A stretch of 64,000 nucleotides of DNA from Mesostigma viride (lineage: Eukaryota; Streptophyta; Mesostigmatophyceae; Mesostigmatales; Mesostigmataceae): contig RPFO01000389.1 in NCBI GenBank assembly GCA_009746045.1, forward strand, positions 686,940-750,939, read 5' to 3'. Below are positions 40,137 through 50,398 of the stretch, piece after piece (the first letter of the stretch is position 1; every line of letters starts with the position of its first letter). The position numbers and the translations under genes are program-made. The notes beneath the pieces are model-generated. The model was not told the DNA's origin, ran no database searches, and saw nothing but the letters and a program-made list of their open reading frames with translations.

Positions 40137-40562
40137 CTAGAAACTAGGTGGCTGCCTAGGTGGGGTGCTGACAGTGAGTTGGCTGAACGTGACTGTGACA
40201 GCCTGTGTGTCCCCCGTCCTGCTCTCTACTGTTGCACTATTGGGTGCATAGCTACGGCCCCTAGGCATTGGGCGAGTCCTAATCTCCTGAGGTGGTGCCT
40301 CTATGTGCAAGCCTACTGGACGTGTCATGTATTCCTGGATAAACCTATCTGCTTCCCATGCTGTCTTGAATCCCTTAAAGATAGCCCTATGCCTATCCAC
40401 TATATAGTTCTTGCAGTCTACCCAGCTATAGAAAATACCTACTTTCCCTGTGCCTCCATCATGTGCCACAGCATAGTAAAGTTGCCTAGATACATCACTA
40501 TCCCAACCCCCAAGTCCATTATTATATCTAATATTATTTCTATTATTACTATTAGCCATCAC
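40137..40562 (-). CDS. G2 ORF0: viroplasmin / RNase H1 hybrid-binding-domain-like protein
   Basis: 141 residues. An Asn-rich start (MMANSNNRNN) leads to QLYYAVAHDGGTGKVGIFYS (domain start), YSWVDCKNYI, FKGFKTAWEADRFIQEYM, then a basic linker and the C-terminal AVTVTFSQLTV. The pattern matches the small hybrid/dsRNA-binding domain of RNase H1 N-termini and caulimovirus viroplasmin; the C-terminal VTVTFSQLT is shared only with TRG here. It is a separate ORF between leader and Gag. A role with RNA/DNA hybrids during reverse transcription is an inference. Domain call rests on motif pattern only. Confidence 0.7.
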   Translation of the reverse strand: MMANSNNRNNIRYNNGLGGWDSDVSRQLYYAVAHDGGTGKVGIFYSWVDCKNYIVDRHRAIFKGFKTAWEADRFIQEYMTRPVGLHIEAPPQEIRTRPMPRGRSYAPNSATVESRTGDTQAVTVTFSQLTVSTPPRQPPSF

Positions 40563-40611
40563 ACACGTTGTCTATTGCCAGCAGACAGAGATAGAAAAGA
40601 GAAAGGAACCT

Positions 40612-42572
40612 TTCATGTCCCACGTAGCTCCCACAAAAACCAGCATCTTCATTAAAACAATAAGTGGAAGCATACATGTGACACTAATTGACATGCCCGG
40701 AGGCACGCCGTTCAAGGCCCTTCATGAAGTACGTTGCCCTAGAGGCAACCAAGACAAGGGTGGGTGGGTGGGGAGCAAAGAAAGAGGCCGACAAAACCAG
40801 CCAGAGCGGCTTTTAGTCGCAAAACCTCCCTTATCCCTAGCTAACTGACGTCATTAAACCCTTATGTTTAGTGGATGCTAGTAAGACGCTAACCGTACAG
40901 ACCGGGGGTAGAATATCCCGAATCTGCACGGCTAGTATTAAATAATGCGTAGGTTGTTCTTTTCAGGGGCACTGCACCTCACGCCCCGTTCCGCCCGGGT
41001 ATAATCAACCCAAGCGCGGAACGCACATTTTATTTAATTCATTTTTCAACCATGCACTATATTGCATCTACTAATCACAAAAGCTCTAGCCAAACAGCTA
41101 CGAGTAAACACTGCGACCTATAAGCCGCTCATCCAGCGGCCTCTTGTTCCCGCATTCACGTATAGAAGAAACTCCGTTCAAAGAACCCCGATTCATGTCC
41201 CACGTAGCTCCCACAAAAACCAGCATCTTCATTAAAACAATAAGTGGAAGCATACATGTGACACTAATTGACATGCCCGGAGGCACGCCGTTCAAGGCCC
41301 TTCATGAAGTACGTTGCCCAATCACCCCCGCCCTGGCTTTCCCTTGAAGCCGCACTCCACCTTGCTCGTTGTCACAAGTGACCGCCCTGCCGCAAAACGG
41401 GAGCCCCCCACATCGGGAGGCGTGTGCCCGGCGGCTGTGGATGCATGGCCAGGCCCAAAAAGGCCCAGCGCATTTGCACTGCGATTGCGCACGGCCAGCC
41501 TATCATGACCCCTCTCGGGGCCCCGAGTCGGTACCGCTATGGCCGTCTCCCCATAGACCCGGGGTGCTTCGAGAAAAAACGTGGACCTAGCCCAGGCCCC
41601 GCCAGCCCGGATGCCCGAGGCCACAGCCCCAGGCACCTGGCTGAACGAGAGTCCGTTCAGCCAAGACCGCATTCCCCCCGAGGTTTCTATGCGTGGGGAA
41701 AAAATTTCTAGCTTAGACGCTTTTCCCATCGCCGTCCCCAGCCCCAACCACCCCCCCTCGGCGGAAGGCAATTGCAAAGTTTGCTGGCCAGCAGCAATTT
41801 CCGAAGAAAAAGCCGCAGGCCGCGGACCGAGACACGGGTCGCCAGTGCCAGCCATCCGGCTCCAACCCGGGGTGCAAGCATCCCCAGGTACGGAGCACCA
41901 GCTCGCGCACTGGGCCGACCAAGCGACAGTTGAGCACCTGTCACGGCATCCGGCCCACCAAAGACCCCAAGCTGGGGAAAAGGTGCGGACCGGAGGTAAT
42001 CTTTTTCTTTTCTTTTAGTTAACCGGGCGAGGAACTACGCCTGGCCGGTTAACAACTGGAAGTCTCACCACTGGCCAAGTGGCCAGTGCAACCAGTGCTT
42101 TTGGGATTTTGCTCCGCAGCACCCATAGCTGCGGCTGCCGCCGCAACGACAACGAGCAAAGAAAGAGGCCGACAAAACCAGCCAGAGCGGCTTTTAGTCG
42201 CAAAACCTCCCTTATCCCTAGCTAACTGACGTCATTAAACCCTTATGTTTAGTGGATGCTAGTAAGACGCTAACCGTACAGACCGGGGGTAGAATATCCC
42301 GAATCTGCACGGCTAGTATTAAATAATGCGTAGGTTGTTCTTTTCAGGGGCACTGCACCTCACGCCCCGTTCCGCCCGGGTATAATCAACCCAAGCGCGG
42401 AACGCACATTTTATTTAATTCATTTTTCAACCATGCACTATATTGCATCTACTAATCACAAAAGCTCTAGCCAAACAGCTACGAGTAAACACTGCGACCT
42501 ATAAGCCGCTCATCCAGCGGCCTCTTGTTCCCGCATTCACGTATAGAAGAAACTCCGTTCAAAGAACCCCGA
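40612..42572 (-). mobile_element. T-b: non-autonomous YR element in the G2 leader
   Basis: Complete reverse-orientation copy: B2 40612-40740, linker, A2 about 40775-41192, B1 about 41193-41321, internal 41322-42154, A1 about 42155-42572. Nearly identical to T-a and T-c over about 1.96 kb. It separates the G2 HBD ORF from the leader without an evident target duplication. Confidence 0.87.
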
Positions 42573-43230
42573 TTTTATCTCTAGTGTGTGACCTGTCACA
42601 GGGGGGGGGGATGCCAACTGGCTCTAATCTAATCACTATCACAGAAATCAGGAGCTTCGCGCCCCTAATTCCATACAAGAGGGTAGCCTCCGTGATAAAT
42701 GCCCGCCTTTTCGCAAGGACGAAGCCACGGAAACCACCCTACCAGCGCCCACAGCTTTCGCAGCCAGGACGCTAGTCACAATACTTCACAGGAAACGACA
42801 ATTCACAAACAAAACAACAAGGATGGGCGCACATCACCTCACCTCCTACGCGTGCAGGTAAGAGAGACGGAGCAAGGCGGTTGGCTGCAAGCGACTACCA
42901 CATACTGCATGACAAAACGTACCTTGGCGTCGCGCAGCCGACTTTCCTCCCTAGCTTGTGGCGCCGATTCCTTGTGTGGTGCAGAGCCGAGCTCCCCGTC
43001 GGTGCCCAGTCGACAGGAGATGCTTCTAAGCCCTATCCTATGACCGCCCTTTCAGCTAGACGATGCCGTCGTCCACCACAGCCAGCTTCCCAGGCTGGCG
43101 GGTCGAACTCGGCTTTCTATCTCACTAAATATTGGGCCGGTCCTGCGCAGGCCCTGCGCTATTAAGAATGCACCTAGCGGCTTAAACACAAGGGCTCTTC
43201 GCGAGCACCTGTGGAAAACCTCTAGAACTA
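42573..43230 (-). other. G2 leader (5' untranslated region)
   Basis: Runs from the primer-binding site to the T-b insertion. It has a run of ten G near 42601 (plus strand), no convincing coding frame, and agctatcc-free GC-balanced sequence. Two small plus-strand frames at 42699-43165 look like shadows. Confidence 0.5.
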
Positions 43231-43243
43231 CCTCCGATACCAG
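43231..43243 (-). other. G2 primer-binding site
   Basis: Minus strand reads ctggtatcggagg directly after the 5' LTR, nearly the complement of an initiator-methionine tRNA 3' end. Confidence 0.75.
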
Positions 43244-43916
43244 TGTTACGTCCCGTCGGAGCCGGACGGTGCGAAAGATCTAATATAGTATAAGGTGCAG
43301 TTTAATAAGCCGGCATAGCCGCGCATCCGCGTACCGCGATAGCAAGCAAAGATCGCAGTAAATTGACTAACTGAGCAGCGGATTATCCTCAGCTAGGCCT
43401 TATAGCATGATTAATTAATCTAGCTATATAACACGGCATGTCATGAGGCAAATGGCATCCGGATTAGTGCCCCTTGGTCTGAGAGAGTCGTCAACACTCG
43501 TTTCATTAATCATCAAACCAAAGAGAGAGAGTCCATCGTCCACAGACCAATTTCACCTAGCTGCGCTACCAAGCTGGCAAGTTGGTGTGCAGGCGCGCCG
43601 ACATGCGCGCCGATCTTCCAGATACTGCCGTCAAGCCCCAATAGGTTCACTATGACGTCTAGGGCCGGCCCGGCCCCTATAGAAGATCTCGTACTTCTGG
43701 CTAGGCCCAAAATACCTGGTCCGGAACACACAAAGTACCAATTAAACACACAAAGTCCCGAACTTAGGACAAATTCCCAAATAAGTCCCGAATTGAGTCC
43801 TATAGTCCGGCGGACTATGAAAGCGAGCTATCGAAAGTCCCAAACGAATAACAAATGACTTTCGACTTATTTATTGAAGGCATTGTTACGCCCATACAAA
43901 GGTCTGGGCCGTAACA
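43244..43916 (-). repeat. G2 5' LTR
   Basis: 673 bp, TGTTACG to CGTAACA. Compared with 24593-25245 there are about five substitutions and one short insertion, so the element is older than TRG. Confidence 0.9.
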
Positions 43917-43921
43917 CTGCT

Positions 43922-45060
43922 ACAGAGGACAGCTGGAGCGTCTTACTTCACCAAGTTTGACCTCAGGCACGCCTTCTAGCAGATCAGGATAGCCACAGAA
44001 GACATTCCCAATACTGCATTCTCTACACCATGGGGTCAGTTCCAGTGGACTGTGATGCCAATTGATGGGGGCCTCCAACAGCCCAGCTACCATGCAGATG
44101 TTTATGAATGCTATCTTTGGCCATCTGACAGTTAACTCACTACCTCAAATCTCCCCTGACCTCAGGAACCCCAGGTTCAAGGACATTGCCCACTTGTGTG
44201 ATCCTGCAAGACCTGTGTTCAGGACCTGCGTGGTGGCCTACATGGATGACATCATGGTGCACTCAAGGACTTTCAAGGAGCACCTGGAGAACGTGGAGAA
44301 GGTCTTGAAGGTCATTCAGCAGTATCACTTGTCCGTCAAGAGGTCTAAGGTGGAGTGAGGGCATGAGGTTGGGTTTCTGGGGTACAAGTTGAGTTCCATG
44401 GGTATGACACCTGACAATGCCAAGATATTTGCTGCCATTCTAGAGTGGCCTGTGTTGCAGTCTGCACATGATGTCAAGTCCTTCCTGGGCATGGTGGGGT
44501 GGTACAGGCGTTTTATCCCTGACATGGCTGCCATCTCCACCCCCTTGCTTGATTTGATCAAGAAGGATGTTCAGTTTGAGTGGACAGATAGGTGTCAGCA
44601 GGCCTTTGACCTGCTGAAGCAGAAGCTCACCACCACCCCTGTGCTGGTAGGCCCCAATCCTGATCTACCTTACCAGGTTAGGTCAGATGCCTCTCAAGGC
44701 GCCATAGGTGCTGTGCTGATGCAAGACCATGGGTACATATGGGCCACAGCCAGTGGAGTACATGTCCAAGACCATGACCTCAGCTGAACGCAACTACCCT
44801 GTGCATGAGCAAGAGTTGTTGGGCTTAGTGGTGGCGTGCCACAACTGGGAGCATTTGCTGAAGGGAGCTCAGTTTTCTGTTGCTAGCAGTGCCACAGATG
44901 GGCTGGGGCAGGAGTCCATCACGCTGATGACAGACCATACATGTAAGCCCTTAGTGCATGTGCTAGAGCAGAGTAGAATGAGCAAGAGGATGGCAGGGTG
45001 GATGGAGTATCTGGGTGGGTTCTACCCTTTCTCTGTGCAGTACGTGCCAGGCTAACAGAA
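43922..45060 (+). pseudogene. G3 reverse transcriptase and RNase H, resumed after G2
   Basis: Motifs in shifting frames: SYFTKFDLR at the junction, FQWTVMP, then GASNSPATMQMFMN, VAYMDDIMVHSRTFKEHL (catalytic YMDD), and after a TGA at about 44356 FLGMVGWYRRFIPDMA, VRSDASQGAIGAVLMQ (RNase H start), NYPVHEQELLGLV and a LMTDHTCKPLVHVL block. Stops near 43978, 44356, 44785 and 45053 show decay. Confidence 0.85.
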
Positions 45061-47184
45061 TGTGGTGCCAGATGCCCTCTCTAGGAGAAGGGATTTGATG
45101 GGAGCGTTCCATGAGGATTTGGACATTTGTGCTGCCATGGTTTCAGTGGTAGAGTGTGGTGCTGTCACTAGAGCACAGGCAGCTAGTCAGCAAACTTCCC
45201 ATCTGCGTCCACCCCCTGTAGAGGCTAGTTCTAGTCACGAAATGCTCATTGATCAGGGCTCTGTCCCAGGGTTGACAGGCGTCAAGGTGGGTGGCCAGTC
45301 ACTGCAAGGCAGTCCTAGGGGAGGTCCTGTTGGTAGCCAGCCCACTCCCACGATGCAGCCAAGTGTAGTTCATCACAAGAGGGGGAGAGGGAGGCCCAGC
45401 AGGAAGTGGATACTTGAGCCAGGGATGCTGTCCAAGTCTAGGAGGTTGGCAGCTGAGATCAAAGGGAAGTCACGTATGCCTGTGGCTGATGCTCTGTCAT
45501 CCAAGCATCTACATAGTCACTGGTCACATGCAGGAGTATGAGGTGCTGCAATTGCAGCCCTTAGGGCCAGACAAACAGCTAGTCTTGCCCAATCCTATGA
45601 GTATTGCCCTGCTAGATGTGATCAAGGCTTTCACCGAGACTGAGGATCTGGCCACTAAGGCCATCCAGGAGGGAAGTTTTGGTAATAGGCCTGTGGAGTA
45701 TTGGGAGGGGATCCTCTATGTCCACACCCAGGACGCTGATCATGTAGTGACCAGGAAGGTATATGTGCCAGAAATGGCCATCCCTACCGTGTTGCATTGA
45801 TTTCATGATGATGTGACTGCGTGCCACCCTGGGTATGCCAAGCTTCTCCACGAGGTACAAGAGAGTTTTGGTGGCCTGGAATGTTTCGTAACATCAGAGC
45901 CTATGTGGCCACTTGTGATTCCTGTCAGAGGAACAAGGTTAGGACTCAGGCTGTCCCCATCTTTCCCATGGCCATGCCTATCCCTTTGAGACCCTGGATC
46001 AGTGTGACAATGTACTTCATCCGTGGCTTGCCTATGTCTGATGCTGGTAATGACAGGATACTGGTGGTGATGGACAGGCTCTCTACAGTACTAGGATGTG
46101 CCATCTCATCCCCTGTAATGCCCATCTCAACTGCTGCCCAGTGTGTAGAACTGTTAATGAAGGAGGTGTACAGGTTGCATGGAATGCCACGGGTGATCAT
46201 TACTGACCAGGATCCCTTGTGGATGTCTGGGTTCTGGAAGTCTTTTTTTGACATTCTGGACACCAAGTTGGCTTTTGGGGTGGCTTACAGGTGTGCCAGA
46301 ACGGGGGCAGTGGAGAGGCTGAACCGCATTGTGCGGGAATGCCAGAAGCATCACTGTACCCATGACAACAAGGAATGGGACAGGAAACTTCCCTTCATAA
46401 TTTGAGCTTGCTATCAACAACTCACCCCTAGCCCCCCACCACATGTCTACCTTTGTTTGTCATCTGTCATGGCCAGTGCCCTTTGACCCCATTAGACCTG
46501 GAGCTGCCTGACAGGGATGCTGAAGGCCCCTTCAGAAGATGCTTAACCTCAGTACAGCAACTGATAGCATCCTTTCAGGAGGCTCATAGTATTGTTGCTG
46601 CTCAGATGATGCAGGCCCAAGACAAGTACTTGAACAATGCTTGGCAACAGATGCTGGCTACTCACACTTTTGTGGCCCCTGGTGACTTGGTGCTTATTGA
46701 GGCTAACCGTGTGCTACCTGAAAAGGAGCAATGCAGGAAACTCCAGCCCTTGTGGTTGGGACCATTCCCTGTGCTGGAAACCTTTCACCACGGGACAGTG
46801 GTTCAAGTCCAGGTGCCCTCCCACTGGAGGCTCAAGAACAATGCGTTCCACCTGGCCCAGCTCAAGGTGTACAAACGTAACACCTTGCAGGGTCGCCTCT
46901 CTGCTCCCTTACCCTTTGAGTTGGATCCTGAGGGGGAGAAGATATATGAAGTGGAGCAGTTGTTGGCCCACGGGGTTAAAGGCCAGGGTAGGACTAAGCA
47001 GCTCCAGTTCAAGGTGCATTGGAAAGGGGAGTTGGAGTCCACTGCCACGTGGTTGTGGTTGTCTGACTTGACCCATTGCTATGAGGTGGTCCAGGAGTAC
47101 TGCCAGCAGCATGGCCTCACCCTTCCTCCTTGGTACACTGAGTTGGTGAGGTCAACTGCTCCCCTTCCTACATCTCAGGACTAA
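45061..47184 (+). pseudogene. G3 integrase and chromodomain
   Basis: After a spacer, the finger survives only in part (CDSCQRNKVRTQ near 45915). The core has SVTMYFIRGLP where Asp is expected (first catalytic residue lost), VIITDQDPLWMSGFW with the second Asp, and GAVERLNRIVRE with Glu. A stop near 46404 and a frame change follow. The C-terminal part has LWLGPFPVLETF and a chromodomain (KIYEVEQLLAHGV..., QFKVHWKGELESTATW). It is a different lineage from the G2 integrase. Confidence 0.8.
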
Positions 47185-47187
47185 TGA

Positions 47188-48382
47188 ATGGCTTCCTTGT
47201 GCATGCTGTTGTGGTTCCAGATGGAGGAGGAGCCTCTTTACAACAACCTTGCTTTGGGGCCCACCACGACGGAGGAAGGTGCCATGGGTATGCATCCAGA
47301 GACGTCCAACCTCATGAATCAGGTGGAGGCTTTGTTTGACACTATTGTCAGGCGTGACCTTTGGAGGGGTCAACAGATGGATACCATCAACAAGCTATTG
47401 CATTCTGTGATCTCCAAGCAGGACAAGCTGCATGAGGTCCTTCAAGGGTTGGCTCTGTCTCAGCCTCAGGTGGGGGGTTATTCCAGCATGGAACCTTCTC
47501 AGCTCCAGCAGCACACCCATTATTCAGATTCCTCGTCATGCGGTACCTGTCAAGAATGTGGTGGCCTATGTGGACCATAGGAAGTGCACGGGACCCTGTG
47601 ACCGGCATTGTGATACCTTGGCCAAGGCGTTGGCTGCACTCAACAGGGAGGAGGGAGAGGTGGGCTCTGAGGGCTTTGAGAAGGAGTTCTTATCTCAGTT
47701 GCACACCAGCCTGTATGAGATTGGCTCCCCTTTTGTGACTCATCTGCTGCACAGGATGTTTGCATTGTCACCAGGACCTGAGATTGATATGAGGCCTGCT
47801 GAGGGGCAGGACATGATGACTGCCTTGCCTGAGGCTTTGAAGGAGGCCCTCACTCTGTTTCAGCCAGTAGGTATGGGGGAGGCTTCCTACATGGAGTTGT
47901 TGGAGCTGTCAGTCCAGCAGGGTGACTTTGACTTGGCTCCTTCTCATTCCAGCTCTGTCAGAGGGTGTTTTCCCTTGGAGACATCTAACTTGTTCTGCAG
48001 TCCAGGGTTGCCTAAGAAGTACACAGTGGAACTCAAGGTCTGTCTGACGCCACTGAGGGTGCTAGTACCTCTGATAGGTGCTAAGTGGTCTGTGGTCAAG
48101 GCCTTTCTGCAGTTCTGGTGGGCGTACAGATCATGGGTGTGCAGACACAAGACGTCCTCTACGATGGTGATGGACCCTGAGAGTCAGTCTGTGGTGATCT
48201 CTCCTATCCAGGGTCTTGCATTCGCTATGCTGCCCAGATGGTGGCAGGGGCTTCTGCCGGAGACTTGCATGGTGCTGCAGGTCAGCAGGAACTGGCCTGA
48301 GTTGGCTCACATGGTGGAGCAGTTTCCAGTGTTTGGACCCAAGGGCAAGGATGGCCAGAATGGGGATTGGTATAGCCTGTGA
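47188..48382 (+). CDS. G3 extra ORF downstream of the chromodomain (unknown)
   Basis: Two overlapping frames: 47188-47580 (MASLCMLLWFQMEEEPLYNN..., with a helical VEALFDTIVRRDLW stretch) and 47432-48382, whose unique part runs from about 47530 (VAYVDHRKCTGPCDRHC, then FEKEFLSQLHTSLYEIG, KYTVELKVCLTPLRVLV, FLQFWWAYRSWVCRHK, GLLPETCMVLQVSRNW). They probably form one protein after a frameshift near 47530. The Cys/His cluster could bind metal. No known domain. It lies exactly where G2 also has an extra ORF. Confidence 0.5.
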
Positions 48383-48775
48383 GGAACAGGGTTGAGAAGG
48401 AAGGAGGGGGGATAATGGTGGAGCAAGGAAGGGGGCTTTGGACTGTGGTGTGAGGGGGGGATTCCAGGATGGATGATGGGGGGGAAGGGCTCCATTCCAG
48501 TTCTGATGTTCCAGTCCAGAGCTCCAGAACTCCAGAATGCTGATGGGATGACTTCCAGTATTGCTGTGTTTATCTGGTTTTATAGTAGATAAGGAAGTGA
48601 CTTGTCTTCTCTAAGTACCTGTGACTAGATGTTTATGAGATAGGAGGCCCTGGCTTCAGGGTTGTAAAAACCCATCTGCTTTTCCCCAAGAGACGGTGGA
48701 TTTCTGTTAAGTGTCACTTCCCCGCAGAGTTAGTTGATTCTTGGAACTGGTGGTTCCATTCTTGAGGGGGAGATA
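48383..48775 (+). other. G3 3' untranslated region with purine tract
   Basis: Includes a G-rich stretch at 48380-48490 and ends cttgagggggagata before the LTR-like tgtaaca. Confidence 0.6.
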
Positions 48776-49137
48776 TGTAACAATAAAAAATGATTTGTTG
48801 TTGCATCCTTTGTTTTGTGAACGTTTGGCTTTTATTCGAGGACTTTTGGATCAGTATTGAGAAAGTTATGAGATTTCTAAGACGGCGGTACTTGGATCTT
48901 GTGCTTTGTCAACCGACTGTTAGAAGCCCTCATTGGTCGTGGCATATGGTTGTAGTTTGTTGGTCGGTGCTACCAAGTCTTAAATGCTCCTTTGGGACTT
49001 TAGTGCATACTATAGATTTAGGATCTCATTTATAGATTCTGCCAGGCTGGTTGTGGTGTTGTTCTGTTTTGTGTGACTAGGATGGATACGAAGATCTTGT
49101 TTAGGATTCCATGATTCTGATTGGTTCTCTTCAGGCT
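48776..49137 (+). repeat. Start of the G3 3' LTR
   Basis: Begins tgtaacaataaaaaatg after the purine tract. The matching 5' LTR is not in the window. The LINE at about 49138 follows, so the LTR end is uncertain. Confidence 0.5.
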
Positions 49138-49217
49138 AAGGTTGAGGCATGCTCGACAAACACGTCGATATCAAGGACGCGGGGTCGCCATTGTTGACAC
49201 GTTGGTTTTGATCCATC

Positions 49218-50312
49218 ATGGTGTATCATGGCGTCTGGCAGGGTTGCGTCCTGTCGCCGTACCTGTTTATTATTGTAGTGGATTATGTTATGCGCCAGGC
49301 ACGTGCTCGCTTTGCTAGCATTGCAGGCCGTGCCCCTGGCCTAGCGATCACGAACGAGCTTGGGGAAGGGGGGCCGACTAACAAGCAGAATTTACTAGCT
49401 GACCTCATTTATGCCGACGACATCACGCTCATCGAGAAGCCGGAGTCTGCCCAACTTTGGCTGGACTGCCTGGCGCTCGAGGCTCGGGCGGTTGGTCTAG
49501 AAATCAGCCCCAAAACGGAGGCCCTGGCCCTCGGCATGGCAGGGCCCCCACCCACACTCCGCCTCTTAGACGATGCCGAGGTCAACTACCCTCCTTCAGG
49601 CCGCTTCAAGCTGCTCGGCAGTTGGCTTCCCGACTGCGAGGACGCCATGACGACACGGATCGGCATGGCGTGGGCGCACCTCCATGACCACCGCCGCTGG
49701 TGGAGCAACCCCGCCCTACCCCGGATCGTCAAGCGTGACCTCTTCAAGGTCGTCATTCTGACGATCCTGACCTACGGCGCCGAGACGTGGACACTGATGC
49801 AAGAGCTGGAGCAACGACTTGACGGCGCCGTCACCAAGATGCTGCGCAAGGCCCTTAACATCCCCTTTGGTTTGCACATTAGTAATGAGGATTTGTACGC
49901 TGATTTGCCCTATGTTTCCCACATTATTAGGCACAGGCGCCTGGGCCTAGCCGGGCACCTGGCCCGCACAGATCAGGTAGATCCATCAGATAGACTAGCT
50001 GGCACCAAGCCCGCCCAGCCTGGGCGATATGTCCTCACCTGGCGTGCCCCCGGCCGCGCGCGGCAGGGCCGCCACCCGTGGACTTTTCGTGATAGACTCG
50101 GCATGGACATGTGCTACACTAGACGTGACGGGCTCACCCCCGGGCAGCCTCCTGGTTTGTCTGTAATATGGAGGCAGATGGTGCGCAAGGATAGATGGCA
50201 AGTAGTGATGAAGGAGACCACCCCCAAGCCTGTGGGGGCTCCGCGTGTGACCAAGTATGGCATTCATAGCGATTCGGGCCGCGGTGCCCACACCCCTGTA
50301 ACTAGGACCTAG
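49218..50312 (+). CDS. LINE reverse transcriptase, C-terminal part
   Basis: GVWQGCVLSPYLFI (RT block 4) and LIYADDITLIEKPES (catalytic YADD) are clear. FKLLGSWLPDCEDAMTTRI and ILTYGAETWTLMQELEQRLD follow, then NEDLYADLPYVSHIIRHRRLG and a Trp/Arg-rich C-terminus. The N-terminal RT blocks and any endonuclease domain are lost by 5' truncation. The exact clade cannot be named from this part; no C-terminal restriction-like endonuclease motif is clear. Confidence 0.85.
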   Translation: MVYHGVWQGCVLSPYLFIIVVDYVMRQARARFASIAGRAPGLAITNELGEGGPTNKQNLLADLIYADDITLIEKPESAQLWLDCLALEARAVGLEISPKTEALALGMAGPPPTLRLLDDAEVNYPPSGRFKLLGSWLPDCEDAMTTRIGMAWAHLHDHRRWWSNPALPRIVKRDLFKVVILTILTYGAETWTLMQELEQRLDGAVTKMLRKALNIPFGLHISNEDLYADLPYVSHIIRHRRLGLAGHLARTDQVDPSDRLAGTKPAQPGRYVLTWRAPGRARQGRHPWTFRDRLGMDMCYTRRDGLTPGQPPGLSVIWRQMVRKDRWQVVMKETTPKPVGAPRVTKYGIHSDSGRGAHTPVTRT

Positions 50313-50364
50313 ATAGCTTATACCATCCATTCCATCCCATGTTCCCCTCCCACTGAGGACTTAT

Positions 50365-50388
50365 GCTCACGTGACGCAGTCACGTGTC
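50365..50388. other. LINE 3'-terminal hairpin
   Basis: tcacgtgacgcagtcacgtg forms an 8-bp stem with a 3-base loop. It is conserved in L1 (16670-16690) and L3 (53157-53178), just before the AT tail, so it may be recognised by the RT. Confidence 0.65.
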
Positions 50389-50398
50389 TATTAATTAA

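Larger units (their letters stand above)
24593..43916 (-). mobile_element. G2: large minus-strand LTR retrotransposon with 5-bp target duplication CTGCT
   Basis: LTRs at 43244-43916 (5') and 24593-25245 (3') both run TGTTACG to CGTAACA and are flanked by ctgct (24588-24592 and 43917-43921). A primer-binding site follows the 5' LTR and a purine tract precedes the 3' LTR. In order it codes an HBD-like ORF, a Gln-rich ORF, Gag, protease, integrase with chromodomain and an extra ORF. No RT or RNase H is present between protease and integrase. TRG (29037-37391) lies in its protease and T-b (40612-42572) in its leader. Without these it would be about 9 kb. Confidence 0.9.
22009..49137 (+). mobile_element. 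G3: Ty3/gypsy chromovirus, split by G2, degenerate
   Basis: Plus-strand order: gag (22043-23384), protease (about 23560-23970), RT start (24000-24592), then after the 19.3-kb G2 insertion RT-RNase H (43922-45060), integrase (45800-46800), chromodomain (to 47130), an extra ORF (47188-48382), a purine tract and the start of the 3' LTR (48776). The 5' LTR is absent because the element is cut at 22008. Several stops and frame breaks show it is dead. Confidence 0.85.
49138..50398 (+). mobile_element. LINE copy L2: 5'-truncated non-LTR retrotransposon
   Basis: The longest LINE copy here. It holds the C-terminal half of an RT ORF, a short 3' UTR, a hairpin (gtgacgcagtcac at about 50370-50384) and a ttaattaa tail. 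L1 and L3 share its 3' half. The tail is directly followed by the TTAA element. Confidence 0.8.

Noticed and set aside
42699-43165. Plus-strand ORFs of 114 and 94 residues in the G2 leader
   Set aside because: They lie antisense to the element's leader, overlap each other and show no recognisable motif.
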